Assembly: GCA_902793875.1 (NCBI GenBank)
Contig: CADBFL010000095.1
Span: 1 to 12,651, forward strand
From: an uncultured Eubacteriales bacterium
GTDB taxonomy: Bacteria; Bacillota; Clostridia; Peptostreptococcales; Anaerovoracaceae
Length of the DNA stretch: 12,651 bases
Direction: 5' to 3'
Shown here in pieces: positions 1 through 5,627 of the stretch. Numbering within the stretch: position 1 is the stretch's first letter; every line of letters begins with the position of its first letter. Position numbers and translations under genes: made by a program. The notes beneath the pieces are model-generated. The model did not search any database and was not told the origin of the DNA. It saw only the letters and a list, made by a program, of their open reading frames with translations.

Positions 1-140
1 GTCAGCTGTCCGGTCTGGGCTTTTCTGACGGGCTGTTCTTCGATACAGACTTCATTGTCGGCGCAGGCAGCAGCGCATTCGTTCAGCTTCTCCCTGCAGA
101 GGGATATGAATTCGTTCTTGAAAGCGGAATAGTCCAACAT
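1..140 (-). CDS. 5' end of a hypothetical protein, possibly DUF5688-like (partial)
   Basis: The minus strand has an ATG at 140-138 preceded by a good AAAGGAG ribosome binding site (about 147-153). It then stays open for 46 codons to the window edge, so the C-terminal part is missing. The visible peptide begins MLDYSAFKNEF and is cysteine- and glutamate-rich, with no signal peptide or membrane segment. A start of the form M-x-Y-x-x-F-K followed by an acidic helix recalls DUF5688 proteins common in Lachnospiraceae. That assignment is from memory of the family and only 46 residues are visible, so it is weak. A weak promoter (TTGACT, 18 nt, CATACT) lies upstream. That this is a real gene is more certain than its family. 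Confidence 0.6.
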   Translation of the reverse strand, partial: MLDYSAFKNEFISLCREKLNECAAACADNEVCIEEQPVRKAQTGQL

Positions 141-208
141 CTCTTTTCTCCTTTCAGCCTGACGGACAGGCTCTCAGCGTTTAGCGATTAGGCTTTTCAT
201 GGGGCTAC

Positions 209-238
209 AGTATGTCAAAACAGCGCAAATGAAGTCAA
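209..238 (-). promoter_or_regulatory. Weak candidate promoter for the partial gene at 140
   Basis: On the minus strand TTGACT (238-233) is followed after 18 nt by CATACT (214-209), about 70 nt upstream of the start codon. The -10 match is only 4 of 6 and the spacing is one over the optimum. The element overlaps the direct repeats at 214-244. Confidence 0.3.
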
Positions 239-244
239 ACAGCG
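214..244. repeat. Direct repeat pair, 20 nt apart, over a possible promoter
   Basis: GTCAAAACAGCG (214-225) recurs as GTCAAACAGCG (234-244), one A shorter. The copies start 20 nt apart, about two helical turns. They sit on the candidate -35 region of the minus-strand gene, which is a plausible arrangement for a regulator binding as two side-by-side units. No regulator is identified. Confidence 0.4.
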
Positions 245-556
245 AAAAAGAACGGCGAAAGCCTGTTGCTGCAAGGCTTTGACAGTGTTTTCGAACAAAC
301 GCCGTGGGTTTGCTGTCGAAAAGAGTGCAAAAAATGTCGGATTTAGTACTTCAGATTGAACTGCAGCCAGTAAAAAATTCCTGCAAAAGGTCACTGGGGT
401 TTGTGGTCTTCCATTACTGTGGATACGCTTTAAGGATCAGGAGCTCCTGCTGCGGGCACTTTATGGGCAGCTTTGTGGTAAGCTGTATCCGACAAAACCG
501 ACACCGGGAACTGCCGGGAGCTGCAACGCATCCCGCAGCATCCCTTTAAGCAGGTG

Positions 557-585
557 TTGAAACGGGAAGCCTGACTGTGTAGAAT
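557..585 (+). promoter_or_regulatory. Sigma-A type promoter for the 650-1443 gene pair
   Basis: TTGAAA (557-562), a 17-nt spacer, then TAGAAT (580-585). Each hexamer matches the consensus at 5 of 6 or close to it, and the spacing is optimal. Transcription would start near 592, leaving a leader of about 58 nt before the ATG at 650. Confidence 0.7.
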
Positions 586-649
586 TAGCAGGTAAAAAGG
601 AACAGCCGGAAGAAGCAGACGCAGCTCCGGCAGGAATGGAGAAAAGAAA

Positions 650-952
650 ATGAACAGCAATTCAAAAGCAGCATCTGTAGCAGCTTATATCACATGGATA
701 GGATTTCTCATCGCTGTCATCATGCGCGATCCGACCGACAGGTTCACGGCTCATCACATGAACCAGGCGCTGGTGCTGAATATCATAAGCATCATTGCGG
801 GCGCCCTTAACATAATCCCGATCATCGGGAACATTGCCGGATTTGTGATCGGTATCGCTGTATTCGTTCTGGATATCATGGGAATAGCCAGGGCGGCATC
901 AGGCAGCATGGAACCGCTGCCGTTCATCGGAAACTTCCACCTGATCGGATAG
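650..952 (+). CDS. Small integral membrane protein, DUF4870/Tic20-like
   Basis: A 100-residue protein with three hydrophobic segments at about residues 10-25, 40-56 and 58-80. A short polar loop between the first two carries the conserved-looking HHMNQALVL stretch (35-43). The Phe/His-x-x-(N/R)-Q-A-L pattern before the second helix, plus a C-terminal proline-containing tail (LPFIGNF), is typical of the DUF4870/Tic20-like group of small membrane proteins, whose function in bacteria is not established. The start is supported by GGAG (638-641) eight bases upstream and by a strong promoter at 557-585. It precedes the YbaK-like gene by 11 nt, so the two are probably cotranscribed. There is no signal peptide besides the first helix. 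Confidence 0.75.
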   Translation: MNSNSKAASVAAYITWIGFLIAVIMRDPTDRFTAHHMNQALVLNIISIIAGALNIIPIIGNIAGFVIGIAVFVLDIMGIARAASGSMEPLPFIGNFHLIG

Positions 953-963
953 CTCAGAGCCGC

Positions 964-1443
964 ATGATGAATGAAGCTGAGAAAAAAGGACGGGAGTACC
1001 TCGCATCAAAGGGTTATGCGGACAGGATAATCGATTTTAATAATTCGGACATCACTGCCGAGAGCACAGCGCTTGCCCTTGACGTGGACGTGGACAGGAT
1101 ATGCAAAGGCCTCGCCTTCAAGGGCAGGGGCGGCATTGCTGTTGTCGTGATCGCATCCGGCCGCTCGCGCGTCAATAACGGGAAGTTCAAAAGCGTGCTC
1201 GGCTTCAGGCCCACGATGCTGCCGCCGGAACAGACAGAGGAACTGACCGGTCACATCGCGGGGACGATCAACCCTTTCTGCCTTAAAGACAGTGCGAGAC
1301 TGTATCTCGACATGTCGATCATGAAGCACAGGGATGAGACCGTTTTCCCGGGCATAGGAGGCGAGGACTCGGTAGTCGAGCTGACGGTCGGGGAACTCGA
1401 AAAGCTGTCGGACCCTGTGTGCTGGATCGATGTTACAACATAA
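964..1443 (+). CDS. YbaK/EbsC-family aminoacyl-tRNA deacylase
   Basis: A 159-residue protein with the single-domain YbaK/EbsC (INS/ProX-like editing) fold. The family hydrolyses mischarged aminoacyl-tRNA, for example Cys- or Ala-tRNAPro, and acts in the cytosol. Visible hallmarks are the core strand with the conserved lysine (ICKGLAFKG, K48), the RVNNGKFK segment (69-76), the Gly/Pro loop GTINPF (about residues 100-105) and the C-terminal H-R-D-E-T-V-F-P-G-I-G segment (about 122-132). Length is normal for the family. The start is either Met1 or Met2 (964 or 967). Neither has a clear ribosome binding site, so translation is probably coupled to the upstream membrane protein gene, which stops 11 nt earlier. 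Exact substrate specificity cannot be read from the sequence. Confidence 0.88.
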   Translation: MMNEAEKKGREYLASKGYADRIIDFNNSDITAESTALALDVDVDRICKGLAFKGRGGIAVVVIASGRSRVNNGKFKSVLGFRPTMLPPEQTEELTGHIAGTINPFCLKDSARLYLDMSIMKHRDETVFPGIGGEDSVVELTVGELEKLSDPVCWIDVTT

Positions 1444-1508
1444 CGCTTAAGCGGAACATCATTATATTCTTCGTAATATTATTATATAAATTTGATTGAA
1501 TTATTGCG

Positions 1509-1550
1509 GCGATCCTAATAAAGCGATCCTGATAGGGCGATCCTTATAAG
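1509..1550. repeat. Three tandem 14-bp repeats, GCGATCCT-led
   Basis: Three head-to-tail 14-nt units (1509-1522, 1523-1536, 1537-1550) share GCGATCCT-N-ATA followed by two purines. They follow an AT-rich tract (1459-1505) and precede the terminator hairpin. They lie beyond the 3' end of both convergent genes. No function is assigned. Confidence 0.65.
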
Positions 1551-1578
1551 GACCTGAAAATGATCATGCAGATAATAA

Positions 1579-1624
1579 GATGCACAGAATGGCGAAAGCC
1601 GATCTGTGCATCCGTTCTTTTATT
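1579..1624. terminator. Bidirectional intrinsic terminator between convergent genes
   Basis: GATGCACAGA (1579-1588) pairs perfectly with TCTGTGCATC (1603-1612). Inside, an AT/GA internal loop leads to a GGC-GAAA-GCC cap with a GNRA tetraloop. On the plus strand CGTTCTTTTATT follows. On the minus strand the arm is followed by CTTATTATCTG, a weaker U-rich tail. It therefore probably ends both the YbaK-like transcript and the ade transcript. Confidence 0.75.
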
Positions 1625-1661
1625 AAGGCTGCCGGCGGCAGGGCGGCAGGGCGCATTACGC

Positions 1662-3458
1662 TCAGGCCGGCGGGCCGGATATGCCATGTCTCAGCCCATC
1701 AGGCAAAGAGGTCGATAAACTCGAATGTTCTGCAATCGACGAGACCGCCAGCGCCATCGTCATGTAAGGCGAGTTGATCACGCAGCCCATATCCTTCCAG
1801 GCGGCATCGAGCTTTGAGATCAGCTCCGCTACCTCTTCGGCCGGAAGATCGCTCATGAGACCTGCGATCGGGAGCGGCACGAGTGCAAGCACTTTGCCGT
1901 CAGCTACAGCGCAGAGACCGCCTCCGCAGGATATGAGCGTGTTGGCGGCAAGAGCCATGTCTTCGTCATTCGTCCCGGCCACGAGCAGGTTGTGGGCGTC
2001 GTGCGCTACTGTCTGGGCCATGGCGCCTTTTTTGAATCCGAAGCCCTTCAGGAAGCCCAGTCCTTTGGTTCCCGTCGCGTGATGGCGTTCGATTACAGCC
2101 AGCTTCATTATGTCGCTGTCAGGGTCTGAGAGCACGCAGCCGTCTTCGATCTTCAGATCAAGGATGCGCTCGTAGTCGCCGACATGGTTCGGTATGATCT
2201 CGATCACGCGGGTCTTCACACTGCCGGATGAGCCTTCAGGAGCTTTGACCCTGAAGCTGTCCGCCGTGATGGTCTCGCCGACATGCATGGTGTCATAGAC
2301 GAAATCAGGGAATGCAGCCTTGCCGACATCCACGGTCATCTCTCCGTTCTCGGCCACGACTTCGCCGTCGATCATGGTGCGTGTGATGCGTATGTCATTC
2401 AGGTCGCTGAAGAAGACGATATCGGCGCACTTGCCCGGAGTGATGCTGCCGATCTCGTGATCCATCCTGAAGCATGTCGCCGGATTGATCGTGACATACT
2501 GTATGGCCTTTACCGGGTCGAGACCTTCTTTTATCGCAAGGCGCATGATGTAGTCGAGATGGCCCTCGCTGACCAGAGTGTCCGGATGAGTGTCATCCGA
2601 GATCAGGCATGCAAAACGGTCCTCCACGTCGTTGTCGAGTATCGCGCGGATTATAACAGGCATGTCATGCCACGCGCTGCCGTAGCGCATCAGGGCGTAC
2701 ATCCCGTGCCGCATCTTCTCGAGCACATCCTCGGCGCGCGTCGATTCGTGGCAGCATCTGACTCCCGATGCGATGTAAGCGTTGAGTCCCGGACCGGTTT
2801 CCGGTATGGAAAAGTGTCCGGTGATCACCTGATCTGCTTTCAGCGTCTCTGCGAGTTCGCCGTGGACCTGCGGGTCTGCATTCATCACGCCCGGGAAATT
2901 CATCATCTCGCCGAGGCCCATGATGCCGTCCCAGGTCATCATCTCGCGGACTTCATCAGGCCCGATGTGTGAGCCCGTATCCTCAAAGCCAGCTACAGCC
3001 GGAACGCAGGAAGGGACGTTCGCCATGGCCTTGAGAGGAGACCTCTTCGCATCGTCTATCATGGCTTTAACTCCTTCAGGACCGCAGACATTGCAGATCT
3101 CGTGCGGGTCCATGAATATGCCGGTGGTGCCGTGCGGCACTACGGCCCTGGCGTACTCGCCGACGCTTAACATCGCAGATTCGACATGGATATGGGCGTC
3201 CATGAAGCCGGGAGCAATGTAATGACCGCACGCATCGATGACCTTTGTATCATCGCCGATGCAGTGCAGCGCATCGCCGACGAGCGCGATCCTGCCTCCG
3301 GCGATCGCGACATCGATGCCCTCCTGGATCTCGCAGGTGCATACGTTGACCAGCTTTGCGTTCCTGATGACCGTGTCGGCTTTTTCTGCGCCCATGGCTA
3401 CTTTGGCCAGTGTCCTTGTAAGCTCATAAAGCGGGATTTTACAGAATTTGTTGAGCAT
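1662..3458 (-). CDS. ade: Adenine deaminase, C-terminus apparently altered by a frameshifting deletion
   Basis: The product converts adenine to hypoxanthine and ammonia in purine salvage. The 598-residue frame starts at ATG 3458 behind AGGTGG (about 6 nt away). The longer open frame to 3923 only reads back through promoter and repeats. Amidohydrolase hallmarks are the metal motif HIHVES (H89, H91), MDPHEICNVCG (117-126), GLGEMMNFPG (181-190), GHFSIPE (214-220), CCHEST (235-240, where many family members have DHE) and SDDTHPD (287-293). The C-terminal Ade domain carries HDAHNLLVAG (486-495). After about residue 571 the sequence no longer resembles the family. The expected ending GLVDCRTFEFIDLFA-stop is present in another frame at 1749-1699, and the usual LPVIPEL-type segment before it is absent. 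Homology is strong; activity of this allele is uncertain. Confidence 0.93.
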   Translation of the reverse strand: MLNKFCKIPLYELTRTLAKVAMGAEKADTVIRNAKLVNVCTCEIQEGIDVAIAGGRIALVGDALHCIGDDTKVIDACGHYIAPGFMDAHIHVESAMLSVGEYARAVVPHGTTGIFMDPHEICNVCGPEGVKAMIDDAKRSPLKAMANVPSCVPAVAGFEDTGSHIGPDEVREMMTWDGIMGLGEMMNFPGVMNADPQVHGELAETLKADQVITGHFSIPETGPGLNAYIASGVRCCHESTRAEDVLEKMRHGMYALMRYGSAWHDMPVIIRAILDNDVEDRFACLISDDTHPDTLVSEGHLDYIMRLAIKEGLDPVKAIQYVTINPATCFRMDHEIGSITPGKCADIVFFSDLNDIRITRTMIDGEVVAENGEMTVDVGKAAFPDFVYDTMHVGETITADSFRVKAPEGSSGSVKTRVIEIIPNHVGDYERILDLKIEDGCVLSDPDSDIMKLAVIERHHATGTKGLGFLKGFGFKKGAMAQTVAHDAHNLLVAGTNDEDMALAANTLISCGGGLCAVADGKVLALVPLPIAGLMSDLPAEEVAELISKLDAAWKDMGCVINSPYMTMALAVSSIAEHSSLSTSLPDGLRHGISGPPA

Positions 3459-3505
3459 ATCTCCACCTCTCGTAACAGTCCTGGAATACGTTTTCAGATA
3501 AGAAG

Positions 3506-3514
3506 AGTATAACA
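3506..3514 (-). promoter_or_regulatory. Extended -10 promoter of ade
   Basis: On the minus strand TG-T-TATACT (3514-3506) forms an extended -10 element. The -35 position (TGTCTC, 3534-3529) is poor, as expected for extended -10 promoters. Transcription would start near 3499, giving a leader of about 40 nt. That is too short for a purine riboswitch. Confidence 0.6.
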
Positions 3515-3538
3515 TTATTCCGCCGGCCGAGACAGAGG

Positions 3539-3790
3539 GATGATGAACAGGCCGTCGCAAAGAAAGACCGGCCGGAGAGGGATGATGAACAGGCCGCCGC
3601 AAAGAAAGACCGGCCGGAGAGGGACGATGAACAGGCCGCTGCAAAGAAAGACCGGCCGGAGAGGGACGATGAACAGGCTGCCGCAAAGAAAGACCGGCCG
3701 GAGAGGGATGATGAACAGGCCGCTGCAAAGAAAGACCGGCCGGAGAGGGATGATGAACAGGCCGCCGCAAAGAAAGACCGGCCGGAACGG
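3539..3790 (+). repeat. Six-copy 42-bp tandem repeat, coding-like in one frame
   Basis: Six contiguous 42-bp units start at 3539, 3581, 3623, 3665, 3707 and 3749. In the plus frame beginning at 3539 each unit reads DDEQAAAKKDRPER (unit 1 has V for the second A). Five of the six variable sites are silent in that frame: GAT/GAC, GCC/GCT twice, GAG/GAA and AGG/CGG. In the other open frames, on both strands, the C/T differences mostly change residues. The silent frame is open from 3476 to a stop at 3953-3955 but contains no ATG, GTG or TTG before the array, so it cannot be called a gene. It is either the remnant of a repeat-containing protein gene or noncoding DNA. It fills most of the ade/flavodoxin divergent intergenic region. 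There are no spacers, so it is not a CRISPR array. Confidence 0.9.
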
Positions 3791-3866
3791 ATCGTAATAA
3801 TCGGAGGGAGCAGACAGGCAAAAACTCAGGCCGTGGCAGAACGGCAGGTCCTGTCCGTGAAAAGTG

Positions 3867-3875
3867 TGATACAAT
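3867..3875 (+). promoter_or_regulatory. Extended -10 promoter of the flavodoxin operon
   Basis: TG-A-TACAAT (3867-3875) is an extended -10 element 62 nt upstream of the ATG at 3937. No good -35 is seen (GGTCCT at 3847-3852). Transcription would start near 3882 and run through four genes to the terminator at 8267. Confidence 0.55.
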
Positions 3876-3936
3876 ATCCGGTAATACAGAAAGGCGGGCT
3901 GCAGACGCCCGCAAAAGCGACATACCGGAGGAAGAA

Positions 3937-4455
3937 ATGTCAAGAACACTCGTAATCTACTATTCCCGCCGCGGACAGAACTACGTGCGGGGAGAACTGA
4001 AGGAACTCGAAAAGGGAAACACCGAACTGATCGCGGAGTACATCAGAGATGCGGTCGGGGCTGATCTTTTCGAGCTGCAGACCGTGAAGGATTATCCCGA
4101 GGACTACATGGAGTGCACCGAGGCCGCGAAGGAGGATCTCAGAAACTGCGCGAGGCCCAAGCTGAAGGAATATCTGAAGAATATCGATGACTACGACAAC
4201 ATCGTGATCGCGGGACCGTGCTGGTGGGGGACCTACCCGTGCGCCGTGTTCACTCAGCTCGAAAAGCTGCACTTCAGAGGCAAAAAGGTGTTCCCTGTGA
4301 TGACACATGAGGGCAGCGGCGAAGCGAAGAGCAGGACCGATCTGAAGAAGTTCTGCAGAGGCGCGAAGGTCGAAAAGACGCTTGCCGTGCAGGGAGCTCT
4401 GTGCCCGACGGCAAAGGACGAGGTCACGCGCTGGGCGCAGAAGAAGCTGAAATAG
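3937..4455 (+). CDS. Flavodoxin-family protein (Flavodoxin_4-like)
   Basis: A 172-residue single-domain flavodoxin-like protein, expected to bind FMN and act as a cytosolic electron carrier or quinone/FMN-dependent reductase. The first strand LVIYYSRRGQN (5-15) forms the phosphate loop, with S10 and the G13-Q-N stretch in place of the classic T-G-N. IVIAGPCWWGTYP (89-101) is the flavin-edge W/G/P loop, and VMTHEGSGEAKS (121-132) is the third loop typical of Flavodoxin_4 proteins. The start has an ideal GGAGG (3927-3931) five bases upstream. It is the first gene of a four-gene operon; LtrA follows after 23 nt. Codon use is like the neighbours. Its redox partner is unknown. Confidence 0.85.
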   Translation: MSRTLVIYYSRRGQNYVRGELKELEKGNTELIAEYIRDAVGADLFELQTVKDYPEDYMECTEAAKEDLRNCARPKLKEYLKNIDDYDNIVIAGPCWWGTYPCAVFTQLEKLHFRGKKVFPVMTHEGSGEAKSRTDLKKFCRGAKVEKTLAVQGALCPTAKDEVTRWAQKKLK

Positions 4456-4478
4456 TGAGCGGGCAGACGTAGAATCAC

Positions 4479-5627
4479 ATGGATCTTTTCGCGCGCGATG
4501 AGAAAAAAGTAGAATACCTGGAGCTCATCTACGACCTCGTGTTCGTATACATGGTGGGTCGCAACAACTCCCTGCTCGAACCGGTGCCGGGAGGTTTTAT
4601 CTCGCCTGCGAGCTTCATCTCGTATGTGCTCTGCACTCTGGCGATCATCCAGATCTGGAACTTTACCACGTTCTACATAAACATGTTCGGCCGGAACGGT
4701 CTCAGGGACCATGTGTTCCTGTGCGTCAACATGTATCTCATGTATTTCATCGGAGAGGCCACACGCCATGACTGGCTCGCCTTCAAGGAGCAGTACCACA
4801 TAGCCTGGGCCCTCATACTCGCCAATATAGGAGTGCAGTATGTGATCGAGCTCAGAAACCACGAGACCGATGTGTGGAACCGGGATCTCATAAAAAGGAT
4901 GGCGGCAACACTCTTCATCGAAGCGGGCGTTGCATTCGCGGCTGCGTGGCCGGGCCCGCGGATGGTGACGATCCTTTCGGCGGCAGCGATAGCGGCGGGG
5001 ATACTGCTGACGGCGCTCGGAAAGTCGAGGAGCCCCGGCGGCATGATCGATTTTATGCACCTTACCGAACGCGCGATGCTCTACGTTGTATTCACATTCG
5101 GCGAGATGATCATAGCCCTCGCAGTGTATTTCAGGGGCGACGGCAGCTTCGATCCGAACGTGATCTATTTTTCGCTGATGGGGTTCCTGATAGTGGTCGG
5201 GCTCTTTCTCTCGTATGAGATAGTTTACGACCATCTGCTCGACAGGGAGCGCGCCGACAACGGGATGATGTACATGGTGATCCACATCTTCATCATCTTC
5301 GCGCTCAACAACATCACGGCATCACTCGAATTCATGCGCGAGCCTGAAGTGGCCCTGATGCCGAAGATGCTTTTCATGATCGTTTCGGTCATCGCGTACT
5401 ACCTGTTCCTCTTCTTTACCAGGAGCTACGCGAAGGCCGCGTGCAGCCTGAGGGGAAGATTCGTCGTGAAACTGCTGGTCCTGACTGCGGCGTTCGCGGT
5501 ACTTATGATCGCGCTGAGAGAGAACAGCTACGCGCATATATTCATCACGGCAGCCTATATCTTTTCGATAGTGGGGGCGCTGCATGAGGCGAGGCTCAGG
5601 ACGGAGGAGAAAGAGAAGCATGACTGA
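4479..5627 (+). CDS. LtrA-family integral membrane protein
   Basis: A 382-residue polytopic membrane protein with about ten hydrophobic segments. It matches the low-temperature-requirement A (LtrA) family, first linked to cold growth in Listeria and of unknown biochemical activity. Diagnostic features are the N-terminal VEYLELIYDLVFVYMV (11-26), matching the family's (E/V)LFFDLVFV start, and the central DFMHLTERAMLYVVFTFGE (191-209), matching its HLTER...GE signature. Polar loops separate the helices and the C-terminus is charged (ARLRTEEKEKHD). The ribosome binding site is poor (GAGCGGG about 15 nt away), suggesting coupling to the flavodoxin gene 23 nt upstream. Its stop overlaps the start of the next gene by 8 nt (ATGACTGA), a tight translational coupling. 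Confidence 0.87.
   Translation: MDLFARDEKKVEYLELIYDLVFVYMVGRNNSLLEPVPGGFISPASFISYVLCTLAIIQIWNFTTFYINMFGRNGLRDHVFLCVNMYLMYFIGEATRHDWLAFKEQYHIAWALILANIGVQYVIELRNHETDVWNRDLIKRMAATLFIEAGVAFAAAWPGPRMVTILSAAAIAAGILLTALGKSRSPGGMIDFMHLTERAMLYVVFTFGEMIIALAVYFRGDGSFDPNVIYFSLMGFLIVVGLFLSYEIVYDHLLDRERADNGMMYMVIHIFIIFALNNITASLEFMREPEVALMPKMLFMIVSVIAYYLFLFFTRSYAKAACSLRGRFVVKLLVLTAAFAVLMIALRENSYAHIFITAAYIFSIVGALHEARLRTEEKEKHD

Larger units (their letters stand above)
141..556. other. Noncoding stretch without a supported gene
   Basis: About 416 bases lie between the divergent gene starting at 140 and the promoter at 557. The open frames here (304-549 plus, and 430-660 minus) lack a ribosome binding site, are rich in Cys, His, Arg and Ser, and look random. 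The stretch contains a pair of direct repeats (214-244), a 7-bp stem AAAGCCT/AGGCTTT with a 9-nt loop (258-280) and a perfect 12-bp palindrome CAGGAGCTCCTG (438-449). A consensus TTGACA at 279-284 has no matching -10 at 16-18 nt. The sequence at 315-345 (GTCG-A-rich-GTCG) looks like an intergenic motif, but I cannot name it. Confidence 0.5.

Noticed and set aside
304..549. 81-codon plus-strand open frame and the 76-codon minus frame at 430-660
   Set aside because: No ribosome binding site, unlikely composition (many Cys, His, Arg), and no recognisable motif; the region is better explained as noncoding.
2730..2760. CHE instead of DHE in the adenine deaminase active-site region as a loss-of-function change
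   Set aside because: I recall similar CHEST sequences in clostridial relatives, so it is more likely a subfamily trait than damage.
2283..2972. 229-codon plus-strand frame opposite ade
   Set aside because: Shadow of a strongly conserved gene on the other strand, without a ribosome binding site or family features. The same holds for 4254-5285 and 9612-10301.
3459..3505. Purine riboswitch upstream of ade
   Set aside because: The leader is only about 40 nt and shows no three-way junction elements.
3539..3790. CRISPR array
   Set aside because: The 42-bp units are contiguous with no variable spacers and no cas genes nearby.
3459..3923. N-terminal extension of ade by 155 codons
   Set aside because: It would read back through the ade promoter and the repeat array; the ATG at 3458 has a proper ribosome binding site and matches the family start.
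3515..3949. Minus-strand 144-codon frame and plus 85-codon frame (3540-3797) through the repeats
   Set aside because: They stay open only because 42 is divisible by three; copy-to-copy changes alter residues in these frames.
5584..5619. Upstream ATG for the ParB-like/BMP fusion gene
   Set aside because: It adds 12 arginine-rich residues encoded within ltrA and lacks the GGAGGAGA that serves the ATG at 5620.
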